A stretch of DNA of 64,000 bases from Streptomyces sp. TLI_171. GTDB lineage: Bacteria > Actinomycetota > Actinomycetes > Streptomycetales > Streptomycetaceae. Location: NCBI RefSeq assembly GCF_003610255.1, contig NZ_RAPS01000001.1, positions 3,348,001 through 3,412,000 of the forward strand. The letters are read 5' to 3'. Below the pieces are notes generated by a model that worked only from the letters and a program-made list of their open reading frames with translations, was not told the origin of the DNA and searched no databases. The position numbers were made by a program, and so were the translations under genes. Of the stretch, positions 8,935 to 19,486 are shown in pieces. Each line of letters begins with the position of its first letter. The stretch's first letter is position 1.

Positions 8935-9462
8935 ATGGAGGTCACCATCCGCCGTGCGCGGACCACTGACGTGCGCGCCGTCCGTCGGCTCATCGACGCG
9001 TACTCCCGGGACGGCATTCTGCTCGACAAGCCGACCGTCACACTGTTCGAATCCGTCCAGGAGTTCTGGGTCGCCGAACGCGACCAGGACGGCCGCGTGG
9101 TGGCCTGCGGCGCACTGCACGTGATGTGGGAAGACCTCGCCGAGGTGCGCACCCTCGCGGTCGATCCGGTGTGCAAGGGGCTCGGTATCGGCCACCTGCT
9201 GCTGGAGAAGCTGCTGGAGACCGCGCGCTGGCTCGGCGTCCGTCGGATTTTCTGCCTGACGTTCGAGGTGACGTTCTTCTCGAAACACGGCTTCGTGGAG
9301 ATCGGCGAAAACGACGATCGTACGGCAGACCCGGCGGCCGTGGCCACAGAAGTCTATGAAGAACTCCTGCGCTCGTACGACGAAGGCGTCGCCGAGTTCC
9401 TCGACCTGGAGCGGGTGAAGCCGAACACGCTGGGCAACTCGCGCATGCTGCTGCACCTCTGA
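8935..9462 (+). CDS. argA: Amino-acid (glutamate) N-acetyltransferase, Rv2747-like short ArgA
   Basis: GNAT enzyme of 175 residues. It matches the layout of the mycobacterial short N-acetylglutamate synthase Rv2747: IRRARTTDVRAVRRLID, VQEFWVAERDQDG, CGALHVMWEDLAEVRTLAVDP, the acetyl-CoA loop GLGIGHLLLEKLLE, TFEVTFFSKHGF, and the end EFLDLERVKPNTLGNSRMLLHL. It probably makes N-acetylglutamate for arginine biosynthesis. ATG at 8935 is 11 bases after the blaI-type stop and has no clear binding site, so translation may be coupled. The substrate is inferred by similarity to a remembered sequence. Confidence 0.8.
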   Translation: MEVTIRRARTTDVRAVRRLIDAYSRDGILLDKPTVTLFESVQEFWVAERDQDGRVVACGALHVMWEDLAEVRTLAVDPVCKGLGIGHLLLEKLLETARWLGVRRIFCLTFEVTFFSKHGFVEIGENDDRTADPAAVATEVYEELLRSYDEGVAEFLDLERVKPNTLGNSRMLLHL

Positions 9463-9566
9463 GACATGCCCGCGGACGCGACGGGCCACACAGGGGTTTG
9501 TGTTTTCCGGGAAAAGGCGCTTTCCTTTCTCTAGGCAATGGACCGTTATCGCGGAAAGGGAAGCCC

Positions 9567-9926
9567 GTGGCACAGAGGGTTCAGGTCATTCTGGAAGACG
9601 ATCTCGACGGCGGATCCGCGGACGAGACGGTGACGTTCGCCCTCGACGGCGTGGCCTACGAGATCGACCTGAAGAGCGACAACGCGGAGAAGCTTCGCGG
9701 CCTGCTGGCCCCGTACGTCGAGAAGGGCCGCAAGCAGAGCGGCCGGCTGACCGCCCCGCGCCGCGGTGGCAACAGCAGCCGGGGCGCCGGCCGCGCCGCG
9801 GCCGCCGGCACGGCCGACACCGCCAAGATCCGCAACTGGGCGAAGGAGAACGGCCACCCGGTCAACGACCGCGGCCGCGTCCCGAGCAACGTGCGCGAGG
9901 CCTACGAGAAGGCCCACGCGTCCTGA
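9567..9926 (+). CDS. lsr2: Lsr2 nucleoid-associated xenogeneic silencer
   Basis: 119 residues. The N-terminal dimerisation domain reads MAQRVQVILEDDLDG, VTFALDGVAYEIDL; a basic Gly/Ala/Arg linker (PRRGGNSSRGAGR) follows; the C-terminal DNA-binding domain carries the AT-hook-like core RGR within NDRGRVPSNVREAYEKAH. Lsr2 binds AT-rich DNA in the minor groove and silences acquired genes. GTG at 9567 is preceded by GGAAAGGGAAG. The region just upstream (9500-9560) is markedly AT-richer than the rest and contains the odd palindrome TTTTCCGGGAAAA (9503-9515), which could be an autoregulatory site. Confidence 0.95.
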   Translation: MAQRVQVILEDDLDGGSADETVTFALDGVAYEIDLKSDNAEKLRGLLAPYVEKGRKQSGRLTAPRRGGNSSRGAGRAAAAGTADTAKIRNWAKENGHPVNDRGRVPSNVREAYEKAHAS

Positions 9927-9941
9927 CCCCGTCGGGGGTCA
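9924..9941. terminator. Convergent hairpin overlapping the lsr2 stop
   Basis: TGACCCC-GTCG-GGGGTCA: 7-bp stem and tetraloop. The two arms contain the stop codons of lsr2 (plus) and of the convergent gene (minus). Confidence 0.65.
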
Positions 9942-10373
9942 CCGCGCGGGCGGCAGGCCCAGCCGTTCCCGCGCGCAGGCGTCCGCCAGGGCGTCGAGCA
10001 GGCAGAGCAGGTCGGGCGAGCGCAGGTCCAGTGCGGGCCGTCGCGTGCCGGCCCGCAGCCAGTCGGCGGTCCGCGGTTCGGGCACCCGGGGGTCTCCCGG
10101 GTGCGCCGCGACCGCGTCGATGGGCAGCCGCAGTTCGGGACCCCAGCCGAGCCAGCCCAGCAGGTCGGGCACCGGCTCGGCGGTGCCGGGGGCGAGCAGG
10201 AACACGGCCCGGCCGCCGTGCCGCAGCACCGGCCCGGTGGTGCGGCCCAGCCGCTCCAGCCGGCCGAGCGCGGCCAGCGCGGGCCGCACCGGCGCGGTCA
10301 TCCGGTCCGACCCGCGCCAGAACTCGGCGGTCGCACGGGGTGCGACCGCGTCGAGCGGCAGCGGGCGGGTCAC
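9939..10373 (-). CDS. Small hypothetical protein between lsr2 and clpC (SCO3374-like)
   Basis: 144 residues, GTG start. Contains PVLRHGGRAVFLLAPGTAEP and the tryptophan-rich LLGWLGWG followed by a Leu-rich helical end. The position between lsr2 and clpC and the pattern 'G(L)L.WL.WG' resemble a conserved streptomycete protein of unknown function that I recall under the S. coelicolor number SCO3374. No signal peptide or transmembrane helix. No catalytic motif is recognised. Confidence 0.65.
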   Translation of the reverse strand: MTRPLPLDAVAPRATAEFWRGSDRMTAPVRPALAALGRLERLGRTTGPVLRHGGRAVFLLAPGTAEPVPDLLGWLGWGPELRLPIDAVAAHPGDPRVPEPRTADWLRAGTRRPALDLRSPDLLCLLDALADACARERLGLPPAR

Positions 10374-10840
10374 GACCTGTGCAACGCTGGAGGGACCGAC
10401 GCGGTCACGCGACCGCCACCGGGATGGCGGTACGTCACCTGCGGCCGACCTGATGATCCGTCACCCCGGGTGCCGGGTCGGCCGACTTCTCGCCAGGCGA
10501 ACACACACCCCCGGGAAACCACGCGAAACCCGCCGCATTACCGGGTATGAATGCTGGTGGACGGGGTCGAAGGAGCCCGGCCGCAGCACTTCGCGGGGCC
10601 GGTCGACCGGTTCCACCGACCCGTGTTCGCCGTTGGCGTAGCGGTATCCGGTGCATCGGGCCCGCCGCTGGGAACACCGTCTCCCAGCATCAGGTTGGGA
10701 AAGGTGTCGGCTGGTCGCGCAGCATGTTGCTCCCGCTCCGTGGGAGTTCCGTAGCCGCGCTGCTGAGCGGGACTAGCATGCGGAAGGACAGGGCGGGGAC
10801 GGCCCCCGAACTGACCGACCGCTCTGAGGAGCGATTAACG
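10374..10840 (+). promoter_or_regulatory. 467-bp clpC upstream region
   Basis: Holds the ClgR-type box at 10625-10638 and, nearer the gene, TAGCAT at 10774-10779 as a possible -10. No convincing small gene was found; plus-strand reading is open but codon use is not typical. The clpC ribosome-binding site GAGGAG is at 10826-10831. Confidence 0.5.
10625..10638 (+). promoter_or_regulatory. ClgR-binding box upstream of clpC
   Basis: GTTCGC-CGTTG-GCG fits the published ClgR operator GTTCGC-N5-GCG, and the wider TGTTCGCCGTTGGCGTAG fits the corynebacterial form with one mismatch. ClgR activates clp and lon genes in actinobacteria, and clpC is a known target, so the location agrees. Confidence 0.75.
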
Positions 10841-13360
<2,520 letters not shown>

Positions 13361-13381
13361 TAGCGCCGCAAAGCGCGTCGC

Positions 13382-13426
13382 AAGCCGCCGCCCCCGACCT
13401 GATCAGGCCGGGGGCGGCGGCTTTTT
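13382..13426 (+). terminator. clpC terminator with T-tract
   Basis: 15-bp stem (AAGCCGCCGCCCCCG and its complement) whose 12-base loop contains the palindrome CCTGATCAGG; followed by TTTTT. One of the few hairpins here with a canonical T-run. Confidence 0.92.
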
Positions 13427-13730
13427 CGCGTCCCGCTTTTCAGTTGAAAAACTGTTTAGGTTTCCGTGTGGTGTGAATCCGGGGGCGCGGGATGCCGAAC
13501 GGGTGAGCTCCGGCGTGGTGCGGGTGCGACCGACCCGGCAGCGACAGGCCGGAAAGGTAGATTGACAGTCCGTCAGATGATCTGAGTTGCCGGAGCATAG
13601 CGGCGTGACCATGCCATGGTCAAGGTCTTTCTTTTTTACCGGACCTTGGGTCAAATGTCGTCCACCTGTCTTGCATTGGTTCACCGGTTCGGGCCATCAG
13701 CCGCGCCGGTTAGGGGAGGACGTCACCACG
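13427..13730 (+). promoter_or_regulatory. Upstream region of the M6 protease gene
   Basis: About 300 bases without a gene. It contains a small hairpin CAGTT-GAAA-AACTG (13441-13454), TTGACA at 13562-13567 followed by the perfect palindrome TCAGAT-G-ATCTGA (13573-13585), and an inverted repeat CAAGGTC...GACCTTG (13621-13648) within an unusually T-rich stretch. These are plausible promoter and operator parts, but no complete -35/-10 pair could be fixed. Confidence 0.4.
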
Positions 13731-16073
13731 TTGAAGATAACCAAGAGGGCTCTCGCGGCTTCCGCCGCCATCGCGGTGACCGCCGCGCTGGGCGCCGGCA
13801 TGCTGCCGGGAACGGCCACCGCCGCTCCTGTGACCCCGGTCGTCAAGGACCCGGCCGACGCTGCGCAGAACGACAGCGTTCCCCGCGAGCTGCAGAGCCC
13901 GCTGGCCGAGAAGCAGCAGGCCGAGCAGAAGGCTGCGATAGAGCAGCTGGTCAACGGCACCGCCAAGGTCGAGAAGCACGGCAGTGGCTCCTCGGTGAAG
14001 CTGGGCCGCGACAAGTACGTCGAACTGTCCCGTGAGCGCACCGACAAGATCTTCACCATCCTCGTCGACTTCGGCGACCAGGTGGACAACACCACCACCA
14101 CCGCCGACGGCAAGGTGAAGTACGGCGGCGAGCCCGGCCCGGCGAACAACCAGATCGCCGCTCCGGACCGCGCCACCAACAACTCGACGGCCTGGCAGGC
14201 GGACTACAACCAGCAGCACTACCAGGACCTGTACTTCTCCCCGAACAAGCCCTCGCTGAAGACCTACTACGAGCGCCAGTCCTCGGGTCGGTACTCGGTC
14301 GACGGCCTGGTCACCGACTGGGTGAAGGTGCCGTGGAACGAGGCCCGTTACGGCTCGGACTACTGCGGCCAGCACGTCTGCGCCAACGCGCAGGACCTGA
14401 TCCGCGACGGCATCAACGCCTGGGTCGCCGACCAGAAGGCCAAGGGCCGCACCGACGCCCAGATCAAGGCCGACCTGGCGCAGTACGACCAGTGGGACCG
14501 TTACGACTACAACGGCAACGGCAACTTCAACGAGCCGGACGGCTACCTGGACCACTTCCAGATCGTCCACGCCGGTGAGGACCAGTCGGCCGGCGGCGGC
14601 GTGCAGGGCACCAACGCCCTGTGGGCGCACCGCTCCTACGCGTACGCCAACCAGGCCGGCAAGACCGGCCCGGACAACAACAAGCTCGGCGGCACCCAGA
14701 TCGGCGTCACCGGTCTGTGGGTCGGCGACTACACCATGCAGCCGGAGAACGGCGGCCTGGGCGTGTTCGCGCACGAGTACGGCCACGACCTCGGTCTGCC
14801 GGACCTGTACGACACCTCCGGCACCGGCATCGACAACTCGGTCGGCTTCTGGTCGATCATGTCCTCCGGTTCCTGGCTGGGCGAGGGCAAGAACGAGATC
14901 GGCGACATGCCGAACGACCTCGACATCTGGTCGAAGCTGAAGCTGGGCTGGCTGGACTACGACACCGCCAAGGCGGGTCAGTCCTCGCTGCACCTGCTCG
15001 GCCCGGTCGAGTACAACAACAAGCGCAAGCAGGGTCTGCTCATCGACCTGCCCAAGAAGACCGTCACCACCGAGATCAACACCCCGTTCGCGGGCGCCAA
15101 CGAGTGGTGGAGCGGCAGCAACGACGACCTGAACGTCTCGCTGACCCGCGACGTCGACCTGACCGGCAAGACCTCGGCCACGCTGACCGCGAAGGCCTGG
15201 TACGAGCTGGAGACGGACTACGACTACGCGTACGCCGAGGTCTCCACCGACGGCGGCGCGAACTGGACGGCGCTGGCCGGCACCTTCAACGGCACCGCGC
15301 TTCCGGACAACGCCATCAACGGCACCTCGAACGGCGCGTGGGGCGACCTGTCCTTCTCGCTGAACGCCTACGCCGGCAAGGCCGTCAAGGTCCGCTTCCA
15401 CAACACCACCGACGGCGGCGTCCACTACAAGGGCCTGGCCCTGGACGACATCGCGGTGACCGCGGACGGCGCGGCGCTGTTCACCGACGGCGCCGAGAAC
15501 GGCGACAACGGCTGGACCGCCGCCGGGTTCTCCCGGATCACCGGCAAGTTCTCCAAGGACTACGACCAGCACTACCTGGTCGAGAACCGCCAGTACATCA
15601 GCTACGACTCGACGCTGAAGACCGGCCCGTACCTGTTCGGTTCGGCCGCCAAGCCGAACTGGGTGGAGCACTACGCCAACCAGAACGGCATCCTGATCTG
15701 GCTGTGGGACTCCTCGCAGACGGACAACAACGTGGCGAACCACCCGGGCCAGGGTCTGATCCTCCCGATCGACTCCCACCCGGACACGCTGAAGTGGTCC
15801 GACGGCACCCTGATGCGTCCGCGCCTGCAGGGCTACGACTCCACCTTCGGCTTCGACCGGACCGACGGCCTGCAGGTCCACAAGGCCGACGTGCTCACCA
15901 AGGTTCCGAGCTCCCGCGGGGTGACGGTCTTCAACGACCACACCACCAAGTACTGGAACGCGGACAACCCGTACAGCAGCGTGCAGGTGCCCGACACCAA
16001 GACCCAGATCCAGGTGCTGTGGCAGTCGCACAACGAGCTGGAGGCCCTGGTCTACGTCAAGCCCGTGAAGTGA
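13731..16073 (+). CDS. Secreted M6-family (immune inhibitor A-like) metalloprotease
   Basis: 780 residues from a TTG start at 13731, placed 10 bases after GGGGAGGA (13713-13720); the signal peptide KITKRALAASAAIAVTAALG follows directly. A propeptide (to about residue 100) precedes the catalytic domain, which carries the zinc motif HEYGHDLGLPD (H348, E349, H352, D358) and NSVGFWSIMSSGSW. The C-terminal half has beta-sandwich modules of the MAM/immune-inhibitor type (YAEVSTDGGANWTAL). Extracellular proteolysis is inferred. Monocistronic, ended by a hairpin shared with the convergent gene. Confidence 0.9.
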   Translation: MKITKRALAASAAIAVTAALGAGMLPGTATAAPVTPVVKDPADAAQNDSVPRELQSPLAEKQQAEQKAAIEQLVNGTAKVEKHGSGSSVKLGRDKYVELSRERTDKIFTILVDFGDQVDNTTTTADGKVKYGGEPGPANNQIAAPDRATNNSTAWQADYNQQHYQDLYFSPNKPSLKTYYERQSSGRYSVDGLVTDWVKVPWNEARYGSDYCGQHVCANAQDLIRDGINAWVADQKAKGRTDAQIKADLAQYDQWDRYDYNGNGNFNEPDGYLDHFQIVHAGEDQSAGGGVQGTNALWAHRSYAYANQAGKTGPDNNKLGGTQIGVTGLWVGDYTMQPENGGLGVFAHEYGHDLGLPDLYDTSGTGIDNSVGFWSIMSSGSWLGEGKNEIGDMPNDLDIWSKLKLGWLDYDTAKAGQSSLHLLGPVEYNNKRKQGLLIDLPKKTVTTEINTPFAGANEWWSGSNDDLNVSLTRDVDLTGKTSATLTAKAWYELETDYDYAYAEVSTDGGANWTALAGTFNGTALPDNAINGTSNGAWGDLSFSLNAYAGKAVKVRFHNTTDGGVHYKGLALDDIAVTADGAALFTDGAENGDNGWTAAGFSRITGKFSKDYDQHYLVENRQYISYDSTLKTGPYLFGSAAKPNWVEHYANQNGILIWLWDSSQTDNNVANHPGQGLILPIDSHPDTLKWSDGTLMRPRLQGYDSTFGFDRTDGLQVHKADVLTKVPSSRGVTVFNDHTTKYWNADNPYSSVQVPDTKTQIQVLWQSHNELEALVYVKPVK

Positions 16074-16099
16074 CGCAGACCCGGTAGTGGCAACAGCGA

Positions 16100-16131
16100 G
16101 GGCCCCGGCGGTTTCCGAACCGCCGGGGCCC
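16100..16131. terminator. Convergent 14-bp hairpin
   Basis: GGGCCCCGGCGGTT / AACCGCCGGGGCCC around TCCG, between the protease gene and the aldolase-like gene. Confidence 0.85.
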
Positions 16132-16172
16132 TTCGCGTTCCTGCCGCCCCGTCGGGCCGCCCTGACGCCGGG

Positions 16173-17279
16173 TCAGAGCAGGGCCAGGAAGCCCTCCATG
16201 GCCTCGGTGACCTCCTTGGGGCTCCACTCCAGGGCGTGGGCCTGGACGGTCACCTCGGTCATCGACAGGCCCGGCAGCGGGCCCGGCTCCCACCAGCCGC
16301 CGAACAGCGAGACGCCCTGCTCCTCGGCCTGCCGGTGGCCGGCCTCGTTCAGCCGCTCGGCGGGGTGCGGCAGCCAGAGCTGGAACTGGTGGGTGTGCGG
16401 CGGCTCCGGGTTCACCCGGGCGCCGGGGGCCTCGGCCAGCGCCGCGGCGACCTGCTTGGCGTGCGCCACGTACGAGGGCAGCCGGGGCAGCTCGCGGTCC
16501 AGGCCGGCCAGCGCGGACAGCGCGGCGGGCCACTGCTGCCAGAGCTTGCCGCCGTAGCGGTGCCGCCAGACCTTGATCCGGCGGACGTACTCCACCTCGC
16601 CGGCCACCACGGCGCCGCTGTGGCCGCCCAGCGACTTGTAGAAGGAGACGTACACCGAGCCGGCCCGGGCGCAGACCTCCGGCAGCGGGCGGCCCAGGTG
16701 CGAGGTGGACTCCCAGAGCCGGGCGCCGTCCAGGTGGACCGGGCGGCCCTGCTCGGCGGCCAGGTCGTAGAGCGTGGTCAGCTCCTCCCAGCTGGGCAGC
16801 AGGAAGCCGGCGTCGCGCAGCGGGAGCTCCAGCATCAGCACGTCGTACGGCTCGTCCAGGGCGGCCAGTTCGGCGGCTGTGGGCTGGCGCGGGTCGGCGG
16901 TCTGCGGGACGGTGCGCAGCCCGGACAGCACCTGGTGGGCGCGGCGCTCGTGGACCTCGGGGTGGGCGAGCGGGTGCATGGCCACCACCGGGCCGTGGGT
17001 GTCGGCCCAGCCCTTGAGGGCGGCCTGCTGGGCCATCGTGCCGGTGGGGAAGTAGGCCGCGTCGGGCTTGCCGAGCAGGTCGGCGACCCGGCGCTCCAGG
17101 GTGCGGACGATGCCGTCGCCGTACTTGTCGGTGGGCTCGTCCAGCGGGTGGGGGCCGTCGGCGAGCGCGGCGAGGTCGGCCAGTGCTTCGCGGACGGTCT
17201 GGGGGCGGAGACCGGACAGCAGGCGGTCGGCCTGGCGGCGCGCGGTGAACCGGCGGTCCGGAACAGGGGTGTCGTTCAT
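16173..17279 (-). CDS. Threonine aldolase / beta-eliminating lyase family PLP enzyme
   Basis: 368 residues, fold-type I PLP enzyme. Recognised by GDGIVRTLERRVADLLGKPDAAYFPTGTMA-type cofactor loop, HLDGARLWES, and the lysine in YVSFYKSLGGHSGAVV that should bind PLP. Likely cleaves L-threonine (or a related beta-hydroxy amino acid) to glycine and an aldehyde; the exact substrate is not visible. ATG at 17279 has GGAG upstream. It is divergent from the M23 peptidase gene, with 340 bases between them. Confidence 0.82.
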   Translation of the reverse strand: MNDTPVPDRRFTARRQADRLLSGLRPQTVREALADLAALADGPHPLDEPTDKYGDGIVRTLERRVADLLGKPDAAYFPTGTMAQQAALKGWADTHGPVVAMHPLAHPEVHERRAHQVLSGLRTVPQTADPRQPTAAELAALDEPYDVLMLELPLRDAGFLLPSWEELTTLYDLAAEQGRPVHLDGARLWESTSHLGRPLPEVCARAGSVYVSFYKSLGGHSGAVVAGEVEYVRRIKVWRHRYGGKLWQQWPAALSALAGLDRELPRLPSYVAHAKQVAAALAEAPGARVNPEPPHTHQFQLWLPHPAERLNEAGHRQAEEQGVSLFGGWWEPGPLPGLSMTEVTVQAHALEWSPKEVTEAMEGFLALL

Positions 17280-17356
17280 CAGCTGATCATCTCCGACGGT
17301 TGGGTGGATCGGATGGTGCAGCTGGCTCGAAAGCCGGTTGTACCCGGGCTGGTTCG

Positions 17357-17453
17357 GGACCAAACCGGCCGTCCGCCGGTGGCGATGGTCACAGGCCGTT
17401 CGGGAAGTACGACCCACGATAGGAGGTTTCGTGGGCAAACAGCCGGTTTGTCC
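17357..17453 (+). promoter_or_regulatory. Structured leader upstream of the M23 peptidase gene
   Basis: An inverted repeat, GGACCAAACCGGC (17357-17369) against GCCGGTTTGTCC (17442-17453; one base shorter), encloses a perfect 7-bp hairpin CCCACGA...TCGTGGG (17413-17435). The loop of the inner hairpin displays AGGAGG (17421-17426) and its 3' arm contains an in-frame GTG (17431). This looks like a folded mRNA leader, but it matches no riboswitch I know. Confidence 0.4.
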
Positions 17454-17619
17454 GATGCCTCGGGGGGACCTTCCGCCTGCCATCCGCACTACCGGCCGTC
17501 GTAGGTCACACTCTTGGGCCTTCGCATCCGGGTCGTTTACACCGGAGTCGTTGCACCAGTTCGGCGAGCCACTGCGGCTCGGCCCCGCGCTGGCCCCGTC
17601 CGTGAGGTTCCGACTCCCG

Positions 17620-18621
17620 ATGCGTTCCATCCCCGCCACCGGCCGCCGGCTTCTCCAGTCGATCAGCTCCAGCCACGCCCGCTCGGTGCTGTCCGCCGAC
17701 GTGCTGGCCCCGGTCCGCCGTTCCCCCGCCAAGGCGATGGCCTCCGGCGCCGCCGTGGTCGCCCTCGGCGCGCTGCTGATCCCCGGCGGCCACGCCGCCG
17801 CGCAGACCGTGCACCCGACCACGCCGGGCGTCTCCGCGTTCACCGCCGAGGGCTTCGTCCTGCAGAAGGCCGACGTCCAGCTGGGCGCCCCGGTCTCCTA
17901 CCAGAGCGAGCAGACCGAGGCCGCCAAGGCCGTGGTCGCCGCCAACCTGACCGGCGCGCAGCAGGCCGACCGGCCGCAGCAGGACGAGGCCGCCTCGCGC
18001 GGCGAGCAGCGCACCGAACTGCCGGCCGCCGAGCAGGCCGCCCCCGCCGCCGAGCAGGCCGCCCCCGCCGCCGGGCAGCCGGCCGAGCAGGCCGCCGCCC
18101 CGGCGCAGCAGGCCCCGGCGCAGGCCGCCGAGCAGCCGGCCCCCGCGGCCGAGCAGCCCGCCCCGGCACCCGCTCCCGCTCCCGCCCCGGCACCCGCGCC
18201 GGCGCCTGCGCCTGACTGGTCCTCCCCCGTCCCGGGCGCGACGATCAGCAACCCGTACCACAAGACCAACGCCGCGTACGCGGCCGGCTACCACACCGGC
18301 ACCGACTTCGCGGTCTCGGTCGGCACCCCGGTGGTCGCGGTCGGCGACTCCACCGTGGTCTCGGCCGGCTGGGCCGGCGCCTACGGCAACCAGATCGTGC
18401 TGAAGCTCGCCGACGGCCGGTTCGCCCAGTACGCGCACCTGTCCCAGCTGGGCGTGAAGGCCGGGCAGCACGTCGAGGCCGGCGACCAGGTCGGCAAGTC
18501 CGGCAACACCGGCAACTCGCACGGCCCGCACCTGCACTTCGAGATCCGCACCGCCAATCAGTACGCGAAGGTGATCGACCCGGTCGGCTACCTGAAGGGC
18601 CACGGCGCGAACAACTTCTGA
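17620..18621 (+). CDS. Secreted M23 (LytM) peptidase
   Basis: 333 residues. A long N-region with a signal-anchor-like segment (AMASGAAVVALGALLIPGGHAAA) is followed by a Pro/Ala/Glu/Gln-rich linker at about residues 125-205 and the LytM domain. Zinc ligands are visible in HTGTDFA and HGPHLHFEI. Probably a cell-wall endopeptidase for cross-link cleavage. ATG at 17620 has GAGG at 17604-17607; GTG at 17602 and the GTG at 17431, which follows AGGAGG, are in-frame alternatives, but the codons between 17431 and 17600 look non-coding. The linker is a PAEQ low-complexity repeat. Confidence 0.85.
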   Translation: MRSIPATGRRLLQSISSSHARSVLSADVLAPVRRSPAKAMASGAAVVALGALLIPGGHAAAQTVHPTTPGVSAFTAEGFVLQKADVQLGAPVSYQSEQTEAAKAVVAANLTGAQQADRPQQDEAASRGEQRTELPAAEQAAPAAEQAAPAAGQPAEQAAAPAQQAPAQAAEQPAPAAEQPAPAPAPAPAPAPAPAPAPDWSSPVPGATISNPYHKTNAAYAAGYHTGTDFAVSVGTPVVAVGDSTVVSAGWAGAYGNQIVLKLADGRFAQYAHLSQLGVKAGQHVEAGDQVGKSGNTGNSHGPHLHFEIRTANQYAKVIDPVGYLKGHGANNF

Positions 18622-18660
18622 TCCGCCGCCGCACCCCGCGAACCCCGAGCCGTCCGCTGC

Positions 18661-19272
18661 CTACCGCGCGGACGGCTCGATGCGTGCGGCGACCTCCAGC
18701 GCGACCTCCAGGGCGGCCTCCATCGCGTCCTGCACCGTGACGCCGGGGCCGGCGATCGACTCCTGGCCGGGCTCGCACAGGTCGGCCTTGAGCAGGAACA
18801 TCGCCGAGTGCATGGAGGTCAGCGCCACCGTGGCGCGCAGCTTGTCGCGGAAGGTCGGCTCCGGCCCGTGCAGCAGGGTGATCATCCGGATCATCCGGTC
18901 CTTGAACGCCAGCCCGGCCGCGGACTCCCGCAGCGCGGGCTGGTTCTCGTGGAAGAACCGCAGCAGCGGGGCCCGCTCGCCCATCCCGGCGGCGAACCGG
19001 CGCAGCAGTTCGTCCCGCAGCTCGGGCGACCAGGGCTTGCCCTCGCCCCAGGCGATGGCGTCGTCGAGCGGGGCGGCCATCTTCTCCACGATGCCGCGGA
19101 CGATGTCGTCCTTGGTCTTGAAGTGGTAGTACAGGGCGGCCTTGGTGACGCCGAGGCGGTCGGCGATCTCCCGTAGCGAGGTCTTCTCGTAGCCGTGCTC
19201 GGCGAACAACTCCAGGGCCACGTCGATGATCCGCGCTCTGGTGTCGCTGCGGGGGCTCTGGGTGGTGGTCAT
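18661..19272 (-). CDS. TetR-family repressor
   Basis: 203 residues. N-terminal helix-turn-helix RARIIDVALELFAEHGYEKTSLREIADRLGVTKAALYYHFKTKDDI is a textbook TetR domain; the C-terminal part binds a ligand that cannot be told from sequence. Start at 19272 (MTTTQSP) with GAGGCAGG upstream. Divergent from an EmrB/QacA-type exporter; a 14-bp inverted repeat lies between them, so it most likely represses the exporter and itself. Confidence 0.9.
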   Translation of the reverse strand: MTTTQSPRSDTRARIIDVALELFAEHGYEKTSLREIADRLGVTKAALYYHFKTKDDIVRGIVEKMAAPLDDAIAWGEGKPWSPELRDELLRRFAAGMGERAPLLRFFHENQPALRESAAGLAFKDRMIRMITLLHGPEPTFRDKLRATVALTSMHSAMFLLKADLCEPGQESIAGPGVTVQDAMEAALEVALEVAARIEPSAR

Positions 19273-19368
19273 CGCTGGCGGCCTGCCTCGTGAAGCGGGA
19301 GCGGGACTGGTGTCAAGGTCCGGTTCTGCTGGCATTCTCCCTGCCCAGAGGGGCTGCCTCGAAACTGG

Positions 19369-19431
19369 CTTGACGACCGGCTGGGGAACAACCTACCGTG
19401 CCGGACGGCGATTCACTAGCCGGTCGTCAAG
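19369..19431. promoter_or_regulatory. 14-bp inverted repeat operator in the TetR/MFS intergenic region
   Basis: CTTGACGACCGGCT (19369-19382) and AGCCGGTCGTCAAG (19418-19431) are perfect inverse copies 35 bases apart. The left copy contains TTGACG (19370-19375), which with TACCGT (19394-19399, 18-base spacing) forms a credible promoter for the exporter; repressor bound there would block it. Confidence 0.7.
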
Positions 19432-19486
19432 TAAGTACCGCCGCGGAAGCAGCTCCGCGGCACTCGCGCCCCGGGAGAGACGCACC

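Noticed and set aside
13680..13700. PHO box-like GGTTCACCGG before the M6 protease gene
   Set aside because: Only one GTTCACC; no second unit at 11 or 22 bases.
13710..16031. A 773-codon minus-strand frame over the M6 protease
   Set aside because: Shadow frame; the plus strand has signal peptide, zinc motif and correct codon use.
17431..17619. In-frame GTG after AGGAGG as start of the M23 gene
   Set aside because: Spacing of four bases is short, the 63 added residues have non-coding codon use and would bury the signal peptide; kept only as a possible leader element.
17300..17619. c-di-AMP (ydaO) riboswitch before the M23 gene
   Set aside because: Expected by gene type, but the conserved GGGTGAA and GACAGCTAACCTC-like blocks are absent.
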